This document shows positions 28,298-36,930 of a stretch of DNA of 64,000 bases, one piece after another. Made by a program: the position numbers and the translations under genes. Within the stretch, counting starts at the first letter, position 1; each line of letters begins with the position of its first letter. The DNA comes from Tepidicella baoligensis (GTDB lineage: Bacteria; Pseudomonadota; Gammaproteobacteria; Burkholderiales; Burkholderiaceae_C), in the NCBI RefSeq assembly GCF_013432195.1, contig NZ_JACCDB010000001.1, forward strand, positions 273,679 through 337,678, written 5' to 3'. The notes under the pieces were generated by a model. It was not told the origin of the DNA, did no database searches, and saw only the letters and a program-made list of their open reading frames with translations.

Positions 28298-29518
28298 ATG
28301 ATGCTGGCCACACCGTCCTCCCCTCGCCTGGCTGCTGCCCTGCCCGGTCAGTGGTACGACCGGCTGAGCCTGCTCCTGGAATCGACCGGCGAAGGCATCT
28401 TCGGCATCGACCTGGACGGGCACTGCGTGTTCATCAACCGGGCCGGGGCGTCCCTGCTGGGTTACGACGAGCCCCAGACGCTGCTGGGGCTCAACATGCA
28501 CGACCTCACCCACCATTCCGAGGCCAACGGCATGCCCTACCCGGTGGAGCGCTGCCCCATCTTCAACGCTTTTCGCCAGGGCCTGCCCTGCCGCATCGAC
28601 AGCGAGGTGTTCTGGCGGCGCGATGGCACGGCCTTCCCGGTGGAGTACTCCAGCTACCCGATCCAGGATGGCATGCACATTCTTGGTGCAGTCGTCACCT
28701 TCGTGGACATCACCGAGCGCAAGGCCGCCGAAGCGGCCCTCCACAACGCCAAGGCGGCTCTCGAAGAACGGGTGGCCCATCGCACCCAGGAACTGCGCGC
28801 CGCACTGAAGCAACTGCGCGAACTAGCGGCCCATTCCGACAGCGTGCGCGAGGAGGAACGCACGCGCATTGCCCGCGAAATCCACGATGAGCTGGGCAGC
28901 CTGCTGGTGGCCCTGAAGATGGACGTGGGCTGGATGGACAAACGCCTCTCGGAACAGGCCCATCGCAGCCCCGAGGCGCAGGAAAGCATGCGACAGACGC
29001 TGCGCTGCAAATGCCAGAACATGGGGCGGCTCATCGAGCAGGCCGTGGACAACGTGGGACGCATCATCACCGACCTGCGCCCCAGCATCCTCGATCACCA
29101 AGGCCTGTGGGCCGCCCTGGAGTGGCAGGCCCAGGAGTTCGTGCAATCGGCCGAAATAGCCCTGCTCTGGCAGATGCCCGACAACGACCTGCCAGAACTG
29201 CCGCCGGCAGACGCCATGGCCGTGTTTCGCATCTTCCAGGAAATGCTCAGCAACGTGGGGCGCCACGCGCAGGCCCGCACCCTGGACGTCCGCATCCAGT
29301 ACCTGGAGCAACGGTTGCAGCTCATGGTCTGCGACGATGGCCGAGGGGCCGACATGAAGGCCTTCGAGGCCGCCGATGCCTACGGCATCATGGGCATGCG
29401 CGAACGGGCGCGGCACCTGGGAGGCGAGCTGCGCATCTGGAGCCAGCCCGGTCTGGGCTCCTGCTTCCAGTTGGTGCTACCCGTGGGCGAACGCCCTTGC
29501 GCGGAGACACCCCCATGA
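28298..29518 (+). CDS. PAS-domain histidine kinase, NarL/DegS type
   Basis: 406 residues. PAS domain at 20-140 (LLESTGEGIFGIDLDG... and VVTFVDITERKAAE), coiled coil at 140-185, then a HisKA_3 dimerisation domain with phospho-acceptor His196 in REIHDELG. The HATPase domain has the N box (EMLSNVGRHAQ), DDGRG and GIMGMRERARHLGG. There is no membrane segment, so it is a cytoplasmic sensor; the PAS ligand is unknown, though two Cys (CPIFN and PCRID) lie in the PAS core. Its stop overlaps the response regulator start by ATGA. The cyanate operon follows on the same strand. Confidence 0.9.
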   Translation: MMLATPSSPRLAAALPGQWYDRLSLLLESTGEGIFGIDLDGHCVFINRAGASLLGYDEPQTLLGLNMHDLTHHSEANGMPYPVERCPIFNAFRQGLPCRIDSEVFWRRDGTAFPVEYSSYPIQDGMHILGAVVTFVDITERKAAEAALHNAKAALEERVAHRTQELRAALKQLRELAAHSDSVREEERTRIAREIHDELGSLLVALKMDVGWMDKRLSEQAHRSPEAQESMRQTLRCKCQNMGRLIEQAVDNVGRIITDLRPSILDHQGLWAALEWQAQEFVQSAEIALLWQMPDNDLPELPPADAMAVFRIFQEMLSNVGRHAQARTLDVRIQYLEQRLQLMVCDDGRGADMKAFEAADAYGIMGMRERARHLGGELRIWSQPGLGSCFQLVLPVGERPCAETPP

Positions 29519-30189
29519 ATGCTGGCCCCATCCGCGTGCTCATCGGCGACGATCACCGCATCGTGCGCGAAGGCCTCAAGCAGGTGCTGGCCGAGGCCAC
29601 CGACTTGACCGTGGTGGCCGAAGCGGTGGACGGACCCGCCGTGCTGGAACAGGCCGGCGCCCTCCGGCAGCAACAGGCGCTGGATGTGGTGCTGCTCGAC
29701 ATCGCCATGCCCGGCATGGATGGCCTGGAGGTGCTGCAGCGTCTGAAGCAGGCGTTCCCCGACTTGCCCGTGCTCATGCTCAGCACCTACCCGGAAAAGC
29801 AATATGCGGTGCGCTGCATCCGTTTGGGGGCGGCTGGCTACCTGAACAAGAGCGCCGACCCCGACGACATGCTGGCGGCGGTGCGCAAAGCGGCCAGCGG
29901 CGGGATGTACGTCTGCCCTGCCACTGCGGAGGCGCTGGCCACGGCAGTGGGCGCACCGAAAGGCCGACTGGGACCCGAGGCGTTGTCTCACCGCGAACAT
30001 CAGGTCTTCCGCTTGCTCACCACCGGTCTGAGCGTGAGCGAAATTGGTGCGCAACTGGGACTGGCTCCGAACACGGTAAGCACCTACCGGGCCCGCGTGC
30101 TGGAAAAAACCGGCACCCGCAACGACGTGGAACTCGCCCTCTACGCGGAACGACTGGCCCAGCGCCCAGCCGATCGACACGGTCTGTAG
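29515..30189 (+). CDS. NarL/LuxR-type response regulator
   Basis: 224 residues. Receiver domain with acidic pair Asp12/13, phospho-acceptor Asp62 (LLDIAMPGMDG) and a conserved Lys near 112. A LuxR-type helix-turn-helix lies near 155-205 (LSHREHQVFRLLTTG, LGLAPNTVSTYRARVLEKTG). It is cognate to the overlapping PAS kinase. The stop codon lies inside an 11-bp perfect inverted repeat, 120 bp before the cyanate transporter gene. The most likely target is therefore the cyn operon (inference from position). Confidence 0.92.
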   Translation: MNAGPIRVLIGDDHRIVREGLKQVLAEATDLTVVAEAVDGPAVLEQAGALRQQQALDVVLLDIAMPGMDGLEVLQRLKQAFPDLPVLMLSTYPEKQYAVRCIRLGAAGYLNKSADPDDMLAAVRKAASGGMYVCPATAEALATAVGAPKGRLGPEALSHREHQVFRLLTTGLSVSEIGAQLGLAPNTVSTYRARVLEKTGTRNDVELALYAERLAQRPADRHGL

Positions 30190-30206
30190 GGCTGCCCCTA
30201 CAGACC
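30181..30206 (+). promoter_or_regulatory. Perfect 11-bp inverted repeat between the response regulator gene and cynA
   Basis: GGTCTGTAGGG (30181-30191) and CCCTACAGACC (30196-30206) around CTGC. It includes the TAG stop of the response regulator gene. No T-run follows, so it is not a standard terminator. It could be a response-regulator operator (TGTAGGG half sites), an attenuator or a transcript-stabilising hairpin. Confidence 0.55.
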
Positions 30207-30246
30207 ATCGACGAGTCTGCAACGATTTGCATCGGTCGGGCCCACC

Positions 30247-30262
30247 TGGCACGAACCGGGCC
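30247..30262 (+). promoter_or_regulatory. Possible sigma-54 promoter of the cyanate operon
   Basis: TGGCACG (30247-30253) is a perfect -24 block, followed by AACC and GGGCC. The GG-N10-GC spacing is right, but the TT of the -12 block is GG. Predicted start about 30273, then a 36-nt leader with GAGGTG before the ATG at 30309. Tentative because of the poor -12 element. Confidence 0.35.
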
Positions 30263-30308
30263 CGAAGCTTGCATGTTGCACCGCGTCATCAACTCGCAGA
30301 GGTGCCCC

Positions 30309-31712
30309 ATGACCCAGTACTTTGACCCCTACGACGCCGACCGCCCCCTCATGATGAAGTGCAGCTGCGGACGCGACCACACCATGGCAGAGCACCAGCA
30401 GGAAGTGGCGGCCCAGCAAGCCGCAACCGAGCTGAAGCGCCGCAGCGAAACGGCCGAATTCGAGGCGTACTCGAACCAGTTCATCGAGGCCACCCTGATG
30501 AAATCGCTCTTCCCCAACGAACCCGTGCGCCGCCGTTTCCTGCGCGCCGTGGGCAAGGGCACGGCCATGGCGGCCATCTCCAGCCTGCTGCCCGTGGCCA
30601 GCCTGCAGGCCATGGCCCAGGAACGGCGCTCGCTGGAGAAAACCAACCTCACCATCGGCTTCATCCCCATCACCTGCGCCACCCCACTGATCATGGCACA
30701 CCCGCTGGGTTTCTACGAGAAGCAGGGCCTGAAGGTGGAGGTCACCAAAACCGCCGGCTGGGCCCTGGTGCGCGACAAGGTGATCAACAAGGAATACGAC
30801 GCGTCGCACTTTCTCTCGCCCATGCCCTTGGCCATGAGCCTGGGGCTGGGCGCCAACACCACGCCCACCAACGTGGCCACGATCCAGAACATCAATGGTC
30901 AGGCCATCACCATGTCGATCCGGCACAAGGACAACCGCGACCCGAAAAACTGGAAAGGGTTTCGCTTCGGCATCCCGTTCGACTATTCGATGCACAACTT
31001 CCTGCTGCGCTACTTTCTGGCGGAGCATGGCCTGAACCCCGACACCGACGTGCAGATCCGCGTGGTGCCGCCTGCCGAAATGGTGGCCAACCTGCGCGCC
31101 GGCAACATCGACGGCTTCCTGGGCCCGGACCCCTTCAACCAGCGCGCCGTGTTCGACGAGGTCGGCTACATCCACACCCTCACCAAGGACCTGTGGAACG
31201 GCCACCCCTGCTGCGCCTTCGGCACCACCACCGAATTCATCCAGCAGAACCCCAACACCTTTGCGGCCCTCTACCGTGCGGTGCTCACCGCCGCCGCCAT
31301 GGCGCGCGACCCGGCCAACCGTCCGCTCATCGCGCAGACCATTGCCCCGGCCCAGTACCTCAACCAGCCCGAAGTGGTGGTGCGCCAGGTGCTCACCGGC
31401 CGCTATGCGGACGGGTTGGGTGGCATTCAGAACGTGCCCGACCGCGCCGATTTCGACCCCATGCCCTGGCAGAGCATGGCCGTGTGGATGCTCACGCAGA
31501 TGAAGCGCTGGGGCTACATCCAGAACGAGGTGAACTACCGCCAGATCGCCGAGCGCGTGTTCATGATCACCGATGCCCGCAAGCACATGAAAGAGCTGGG
31601 CCAGCCCTTCGAGGACGGGCCCACCATGAAAAAGCACGTGATCATGGGCAAGGAGTTCGACCCCACCAAGCCCGAGGCCTATCTCAACAGCTTCGCCATC
31701 AAACGGGGGTGA
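30309..31712 (+). CDS. cynA: Cyanate (NrtA/CmpA-like) ABC transporter substrate-binding protein
   Basis: 467 residues. A long 70-residue N-region with C18-x-C20-x3-H24 precedes a twin-arginine signal (RRRFLRAVGKG at 74-84; hydrophobic core; AMA cleavage site near 103), so export should be by the Tat route. The mature part matches NrtA-type binding proteins of nitrate, bicarbonate or cyanate transporters (IGFIPITCATPLIMAHPLGF, GFLGPDPFNQRAVF). Cyanase encoded three genes downstream makes cyanate the best substrate guess. A GAGGTG precedes the ATG. First gene of a four-gene operon. Confidence 0.88.
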   Translation: MTQYFDPYDADRPLMMKCSCGRDHTMAEHQQEVAAQQAATELKRRSETAEFEAYSNQFIEATLMKSLFPNEPVRRRFLRAVGKGTAMAAISSLLPVASLQAMAQERRSLEKTNLTIGFIPITCATPLIMAHPLGFYEKQGLKVEVTKTAGWALVRDKVINKEYDASHFLSPMPLAMSLGLGANTTPTNVATIQNINGQAITMSIRHKDNRDPKNWKGFRFGIPFDYSMHNFLLRYFLAEHGLNPDTDVQIRVVPPAEMVANLRAGNIDGFLGPDPFNQRAVFDEVGYIHTLTKDLWNGHPCCAFGTTTEFIQQNPNTFAALYRAVLTAAAMARDPANRPLIAQTIAPAQYLNQPEVVVRQVLTGRYADGLGGIQNVPDRADFDPMPWQSMAVWMLTQMKRWGYIQNEVNYRQIAERVFMITDARKHMKELGQPFEDGPTMKKHVIMGKEFDPTKPEAYLNSFAIKRG

Positions 31713-31716
31713 GGCC

Positions 31717-32577
31717 ATGGTACGCAACCTCAACGCCAGGGCGGCGCTGGTCTCGCTGCTCATCCTCTTGTCGCTGATCGGCCTGTGGCAACTGGCCACC
31801 ACCGGGCCCAGCATCGGTGGGCCAGCGGCGGGGCTGAGCGCCGAGGAACTGGAGTACCTGGAGATGATGGGCCAGGCCCCCGGTGACGTGAAAAGCAGCG
31901 GCTTCCCCACCCCGCGCGAGGTGGCGGCCGCGAGCTGGACACACCTGTCGGAGCCGTTCTACGACCGTGGCCCCAACGACAAGGGCATCGGCATCCAGCT
32001 CATGCATTCGCTGGCCCGTGTGGCGCTGGGCTTTGCCCTGGCGGTGGCGGTGGCCCTGCCACTGGGCTTCCTGATCGGCATGTCCCCGCTCATGCGCAAA
32101 GCGTTCGACCCCTTCGTTCAGGTGCTCAAGCCCATCAGTCCACTGGCCTGGATGCCGCTGGCGCTCTACACCCTCAAGGACTCCAACGTCAGCGGCATCT
32201 TCGTGATCTTCATCTGCTCGGTGTGGCCGATGCTGATCAACACCGCCTTTGGTGTGGCCTCCGTCAAGCGCGACTGGCTCAACGTGGCCATGACGCTGGA
32301 GGTGTCGGCCCTGCGCAAGGCGTTCAAGGTGATCCTGCCGGCGGCGGCTCCCACCATCCTCACCGGCATGCGCATCAGCATGGGCATTGCCTGGCTGGTG
32401 ATCGTGGCGGCCGAAATGCTGGTGGGCGGCACGGGCATCGGCTACTTCGTGTGGAACGAGTGGAACAACCTGTCGCTGAGCAACGTGATCTTCGCCATCC
32501 TCATGATCGGCCTGGTGGGCATGCTACTGGACCAGATGTTTGGCGTGCTGCAAAGGTGGGTGACCTATGTGGAGTGA
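31717..32577 (+). CDS. cynB: Cyanate/nitrate-type ABC transporter permease
   Basis: 286 residues, NrtB-like. N-terminal helix (VSLLILLSLIGLWQLAT), a periplasmic loop with the family's SAEELEYLEMMGQAPGDV segment, then about five helices. The EAA-type coupling loop is EVSALRKAFKVILPAAAPTILTG, read here as EVSALRKAFKVILPAA. It is an inner-membrane subunit working with the ATPase whose start it overlaps by 11 bases, and it begins four bases after the binding-protein gene. Substrate by context, since sequence alone does not separate nitrate from cyanate transporters. Confidence 0.9.
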   Translation: MVRNLNARAALVSLLILLSLIGLWQLATTGPSIGGPAAGLSAEELEYLEMMGQAPGDVKSSGFPTPREVAAASWTHLSEPFYDRGPNDKGIGIQLMHSLARVALGFALAVAVALPLGFLIGMSPLMRKAFDPFVQVLKPISPLAWMPLALYTLKDSNVSGIFVIFICSVWPMLINTAFGVASVKRDWLNVAMTLEVSALRKAFKVILPAAAPTILTGMRISMGIAWLVIVAAEMLVGGTGIGYFVWNEWNNLSLSNVIFAILMIGLVGMLLDQMFGVLQRWVTYVE

Positions 32578-33448
32578 CGTGAACCAGCGCCAGGCCGCCC
32601 CGGCCCTTGCCCTCAGCAACCCCGCCCCCGTGGCACCAGCCAGAGACCCTGCCATGACCGGTTTCCTCCAGATCGACAAGCTCAGCAAGGCCTATGTGCC
32701 CGCCAAGCCCGTGTTCGCCGATGTGTCGTTCACCATCGACAAAGGCGAGTTCGTGTGCGTGATCGGCCACTCCGGCTGCGGCAAAACCACCATCCTCAAC
32801 GTGCTGGCCGGGCTGGACACCGCCACCAGCGGCAACGTGATCATGGACGGCAAGGAAGTGGTCGGCCCCAGCCTGGAGCGCGGTGTGGTGTTTCAGAGCC
32901 ACGCCCTCATGCCCTGGCTCACCGTGCGCAAGAACATCGCGTTCGCGGTGGAGTCGCGCTGGCCCGGTTGGAAGGCCGCCCAGGTGAACGCACACGTGGA
33001 AAAGTACGTGGCGCTGGTGGGGCTGAGTGCCGCCATCGACAAGAAACCCAGCCAGCTTTCCGGTGGCATGAAGCAGCGTGTGGGCATTGCCCGGGCCTTC
33101 GCCATCCAGCCCAAGATGCTGCTGCTCGACGAGCCCTTCGGTGCACTGGACGCACTCACGCGCGGCACCATCCAGGACGAGCTGATGACCATCGTGCACC
33201 AGACCCACCAGACGGTGTTCATGATCACCCACGACGTGGACGAAGCCATCCTGCTGGCCGACCGCATCCTGCTGATGAGCAACGGCAGCGACACCGACAA
33301 GGGCTATGTGCCCGGCGGCATTGCCGAAGTGGTGGTCAACCCGCTGCCGCGCGACCGCACCCGCGCCGGCCTGCACCACCTCGACGGCTACTACGACCTG
33401 CGCAACCACATCGTCGACTTTCTCGTTTCCCGCGCCAAGGCGCACTGA
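32567..33448 (+). CDS. cynD: Cyanate/nitrate-type ABC transporter ATP-binding protein
   Basis: 293 residues from the ATG overlapping cynB; a second ATG at 32654 would give a shorter, more typical N-terminus. Walker A GHSGCGKTT, Q-loop FQSHALMPWLTV, signature LSGGMKQRVGIARA, Walker B MLLLDEPFGALD and switch His in MITHDVDEA are all present, so it should be an active ATPase of the NrtD/SsuB class. It energises uptake together with CynA and CynB. A 22-base spacer separates it from cynS. Confidence 0.92.
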   Translation: MWSDVNQRQAAPALALSNPAPVAPARDPAMTGFLQIDKLSKAYVPAKPVFADVSFTIDKGEFVCVIGHSGCGKTTILNVLAGLDTATSGNVIMDGKEVVGPSLERGVVFQSHALMPWLTVRKNIAFAVESRWPGWKAAQVNAHVEKYVALVGLSAAIDKKPSQLSGGMKQRVGIARAFAIQPKMLLLDEPFGALDALTRGTIQDELMTIVHQTHQTVFMITHDVDEAILLADRILLMSNGSDTDKGYVPGGIAEVVVNPLPRDRTRAGLHHLDGYYDLRNHIVDFLVSRAKAH

Positions 33449-33470
33449 TTTTTCTTCAACAGGAGCCCAC

Positions 33471-33914
33471 ATGAGCCGACTCGACGTCACCGAAAAAATC
33501 ATCACCACCAAAGTGGCCAAGGGCCTGAAATGGTCCGACGTGGCCAAGAAGGTGGGCCAGTCCAAGGAATGGACCACCGCCCTGTGCCTGGGCCAGATGA
33601 CCGCCACGCCCGAACAGGCCAAGGTGCTGGGCAAGGTCTTCGGCCTCACCGCCGAAGAGCAGAAGTGGCTGCAGGTGGTGCCTTACAAGGGCTCGCTGCC
33701 CACCAGCGTGCCCACCGACCCGCTGATCTACCGCTTCTACGAACTGGTCAGCGTCTACGGCACCACCTTCAAGGAACTCATCCACGAAGAATTTGGCGAC
33801 GGCATCATGAGCGCCATCGACTTCAAGATGGACCTGCAACGCCAGCCCGACCCCAACGGCGACCGCGTGAACATCGTCATGTCGGGCAAGTTCCTGCCGT
33901 ACAAGCAGTACTGA
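33471..33914 (+). CDS. cynS: Cyanase (cyanate hydratase)
   Basis: 147 residues. It catalyses the bicarbonate-dependent breakdown of cyanate to ammonia and CO2, giving nitrogen and removing a toxic compound. The C-terminal catalytic domain shows the active-site residues Arg88, Glu91 (YRFYELVS) and Ser114 (IMSAIDF), equivalent to Arg96, Glu99 and Ser122 of the E. coli enzyme. The N-terminal part is the lambda-repressor-like helical domain. AGGAG lies six bases before the ATG. It is the last gene of the cyn transporter operon. No CynR LysR-type gene is adjacent; a two-component system sits upstream instead. Confidence 0.96.
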   Translation: MSRLDVTEKIITTKVAKGLKWSDVAKKVGQSKEWTTALCLGQMTATPEQAKVLGKVFGLTAEEQKWLQVVPYKGSLPTSVPTDPLIYRFYELVSVYGTTFKELIHEEFGDGIMSAIDFKMDLQRQPDPNGDRVNIVMSGKFLPYKQY

Positions 33915-33935
33915 GGCGCCTCGAAGACGCGCCTC
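33913..33935 (+). terminator. Hairpin after cynS, possible terminator
   Basis: GAGGCGC (33913-33919) and GCGCCTC (33929-33935) with a nine-base loop, overlapping the cynS stop. There is no T-run, so it is a weak candidate for the end of the cyanate operon. Confidence 0.35.
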
Positions 33936-34076
33936 GTCAACCATCCTGCCTGTTCCTCTGCCCCGAACAGCCCCATGGCCTGCGTTCATGATTCGCGCAG
34001 AGTACGGTGTGCAGGCCCCGTATAGCCAACGGCCAATCGATCGGGTATCGTGGCGCTCCTGACATCTGGAGTGGCC

Positions 34077-35630
34077 ATGAACCTTGCTCAGTTGCTGTGG
34101 CGACAGGCCCGCGTGGCGGGCGATCGGATCGCGATCTTCGAAGGAACCCAGCCCTGGGCCACGCATGCCCAGTGGGCTCGGCGAAGCGCCGGCCTGGCCC
34201 AACGCCTGCAGGCCGCCGGCCTGCGGCCCGGCGATCGGGTGCTGCTGTTCATGCGCAACCATCCGCGCTATCTGGAAGTGCTTTGGGCCGCCTGGTGGGC
34301 CGGCCTGGTGGTGGTGCCCGTCAACGCCAAGCTGCACCCGGCAGAGGTCGAGTGGATCATCGACAACGCCCAGGCTCGGTGGGCCTTCGTCACCGCGGAC
34401 ATCGCCCCACATCCGCTTGCGGGGCTGCAACGGCAGGTGGACGTCGAAGCGCCCGAGGCCGAGGAGCTGTTCACGCCGCTGCCGGGTCTGTCCGACCATG
34501 AACCCTGGCCCTGCCGTCCGGACGACATCGCCTGGCTGTTCTACACCAGCGGCACCACCGGACGACCCAAGGGCGTGATGCTCACCCATCGCAACCTCAT
34601 GACCATGGGGCTGACCTACTTTGTGGATGTGGACCCGGTCAGCTCAGCCGATGCGATCGTGTACGCCGCGCCCATGTCGCACGGTTGCGGCCTGTACGCC
34701 ATCCCCCACCTGATGGCCGGGGCGCGCCATGTGGTGCCTGCCTCGGGGGGTGTCGATCCAGCCGAACTCTTTGCGCTCGGCCGCACGCTCGGCCCGCTGT
34801 CCACCTTCGCCGCCCCCACCATCGTCAAACGTCTGGTCGATCATGCCGAGGCCCAGGGCCTCACCCGGGACGACTGCGCCGCCGCGTTCAAGACCGTGGT
34901 CTATGGCGGCGCACCGATGTACCTGGAGGACATCCGGCGGGCGCTGCGCGTCATGGGCCCTCGCTTCGTACAGATCTACGGCCAGGGTGAAACCCCGATG
35001 GTGGGAACCGCACTGTCGCGGGCGCACCTGATGGACGAATCCCATCCACGCCACCTGCAACGGCTGGCATCCGTGGGGGTGGCGCAGACCCCGGTGGAGA
35101 TCCGCGTCGCGAACGAGCACGGTGAAGCACTGCCCACCGGGGAAATCGGCGAGGTGCTGGTACGCGGGGACACGGTCATGGCGGGTTACTGGCGCAACCC
35201 GGATGCCAGCGCCCAGACCCTGCGGAACGGTTGGCTCTGGACCGGCGACGTGGGCTGTCTGGACGATGACGGTTTCCTGACCCTGAAGGACCGCAGCAAG
35301 GACCTGCTGATCAGCGGCGGCTCCAACATCTACCCCCGGGAGGTGGAGGAGGTGTTGCTGACGGCTGCCGGCGTGTCGGAAGTGGCGGTGGTGGGTGCCC
35401 CGGATCCCGAATGGGGCGAGGTGGTGGTGGCATTCGTGGTCGCGAAGACCGGTGCCGCACTGACCGCCGACGCCCTGGATGCGCACTGTCTGGATCGGAT
35501 CGCCCGCTTCAAACGACCGAAACGCTATGTGTTCGTGAGCGAACTGCCCAAGAACCACTACGGCAAGGTGCTCAAGACGGAACTGCGTGCCCGCCTGAAA
35601 GAAGCCGCCATTCCGGTCGATGGTGGCTGA
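34077..35630 (+). CDS. AMP-forming acyl-CoA synthetase/ligase (ANL superfamily)
   Basis: 517 residues from ATG 34077. Adenylation-domain signatures are intact: P-loop FYTSGTTGRPKGVMLTH, QIYGQGETPM, GWLWTGDVGCLDDDG, DRSKDLLISGGSNIYPREVE and the catalytic Lys near the C-terminus (PKNHYGKVLKTEL). It activates a carboxylic acid to an acyl-CoA via acyl-AMP. The substrate is unknown; the family range includes medium-chain, aromatic and short-chain acids. It lies alone between cynS and a convergent minus-strand operon, so context does not help. The start 27 bases upstream (34050) is less likely. Confidence 0.88.
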   Translation: MNLAQLLWRQARVAGDRIAIFEGTQPWATHAQWARRSAGLAQRLQAAGLRPGDRVLLFMRNHPRYLEVLWAAWWAGLVVVPVNAKLHPAEVEWIIDNAQARWAFVTADIAPHPLAGLQRQVDVEAPEAEELFTPLPGLSDHEPWPCRPDDIAWLFYTSGTTGRPKGVMLTHRNLMTMGLTYFVDVDPVSSADAIVYAAPMSHGCGLYAIPHLMAGARHVVPASGGVDPAELFALGRTLGPLSTFAAPTIVKRLVDHAEAQGLTRDDCAAAFKTVVYGGAPMYLEDIRRALRVMGPRFVQIYGQGETPMVGTALSRAHLMDESHPRHLQRLASVGVAQTPVEIRVANEHGEALPTGEIGEVLVRGDTVMAGYWRNPDASAQTLRNGWLWTGDVGCLDDDGFLTLKDRSKDLLISGGSNIYPREVEEVLLTAAGVSEVAVVGAPDPEWGEVVVAFVVAKTGAALTADALDAHCLDRIARFKRPKRYVFVSELPKNHYGKVLKTELRARLKEAAIPVDGG

Positions 35631-35706
35631 ACGGCCCAGTACAGACCTTGTGTGGCCACAGCAAGCACCGGCACGAAAGGGTCAAGCCCAACGCCTTGGC
35701 AGCACC

Positions 35707-36930
35707 TCAATGCAGGGTCATCGGGTACGACGAGGTTTTCACCCGCACCGGCGCCGCCTTGGGCACATAAGGCACAGGTTCTGTTCCGCAAATGGCCGCC
35801 GCGATGGTCTGGGCCTGCCGCGCAATCGGTTCGATGAAGCGGCTGGCCTGCCCATTCACGGTGATGCAGTCGCCCAGCGCATGGATGCGCGGGTCGCTGG
35901 TGCGCAGCGTGTCGGCCTCCACGGCAATGCCCTGTTCCCAGGCCAGCGCCGCACTGGCGGCCAGCCGTGAGGGGGTGATCAGGCCGGTCGCCGCCACCAC
36001 CTGGTCGGCTTCCAGCACCTGCCCGCAGGTGGTGGTGACCCGGTAGCGCAGGCCCAGCTTCTCCACGCCCGCCACCTGCACCCCACCCACAAAGGTGATG
36101 GGCAAGGCCCTCCAGGCATCCAGCAGGGGCTGTCCCGCCTGGTCAGAGGGCCAGCGTGCCAACGGAAAAGACTGGGTGTCGAGCAGGGTGATGCGGTGCC
36201 CGCCCAAGGCCAGGTCGTTGGCCAGTTCGCTCCCCACCAGCCCGGCACCGATGACGACCACGGCTTTCGATGCATCACCCAGCGCCGCGCGCAGCTTTTG
36301 GTAGGCCGTCAGGTGGTTGACTCTCCACACATGCCGGGCTGGGAGGGTGGGTGGCAACGCGGCCTGTGCACCATGCGCGAGCACCAGCCGGTCGTAACGC
36401 ACCGGGCCACGCGTGGTGCGCAGGGTGCGCGTGTCGGTGCAGATGCGCACCGCATACGTATGGGCCATGAGGCGGATACCCAGACGGCGCGCCGCATCAG
36501 CGCCCGTCTCACGCACCATCCCTGCCGGGTTCAACCCGCGCGCCACCGCCACCGAGAGCAAGGGCTTGTCGTACACATCGGCCGCACATGCGCTCACCAG
36601 CGTGATGGGCGCATGGGCATCCCGCGCGCGCAGCGCTTCAACCATCTGCCAGCCCGCACGCCCCCCGCCCACGATCACCACACCGGCGGTGCCGTGCCGG
36701 GCCTGCACGGGCGCATCACCTGCCGCTTGCGCGCGCAAGGCATCCAGGCTGGGCGTTTCATAGAGCGAGAAATCGGCCTTGGTGACACCACACCAAGGGC
36801 AAGACCAGTCGTCGGGAATGTCCTCGTAGCGCGTGCCGGCGGCCAGCCCGCTGTCCGGGTCGCCCACCGCCTCGTCGTAGATATAGCCGCAGGCGTGGCA
36901 GATGTACTGGCGGTAGGGAACGGCACTCAT
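35707..36930 (-). CDS. Rubredoxin fused to FAD-dependent rubredoxin/NAD(P)H reductase
   Basis: 407 residues. Residues 8-55 are a rubredoxin with the Fe(SCys)4 motifs CHACGY and CPWCGV. After a linker come an FAD Rossmann motif ([17 protein letters not shown] near 83) and a second NAD(P) motif ([17 protein letters not shown] near 215), then ALGDC near 355 for FAD. It should pass electrons from NAD(P)H through FAD to its own iron centre and on to a partner, likely the flavoprotein encoded just upstream, whose stop it overlaps by ATGA. Third gene of the sigma-54 operon. The C-terminus is shorter than many reductases but has no frameshift. Confidence 0.9.
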   Translation of the reverse strand: MSAVPYRQYICHACGYIYDEAVGDPDSGLAAGTRYEDIPDDWSCPWCGVTKADFSLYETPSLDALRAQAAGDAPVQARHGTAGVVIVGGGRAGWQMVEALRARDAHAPITLVSACAADVYDKPLLSVAVARGLNPAGMVRETGADAARRLGIRLMAHTYAVRICTDTRTLRTTRGPVRYDRLVLAHGAQAALPPTLPARHVWRVNHLTAYQKLRAALGDASKAVVVIGAGLVGSELANDLALGGHRITLLDTQSFPLARWPSDQAGQPLLDAWRALPITFVGGVQVAGVEKLGLRYRVTTTCGQVLEADQVVAATGLITPSRLAASAALAWEQGIAVEADTLRTSDPRIHALGDCITVNGQASRFIEPIARQAQTIAAAICGTEPVPYVPKAAPVRVKTSSYPMTLH

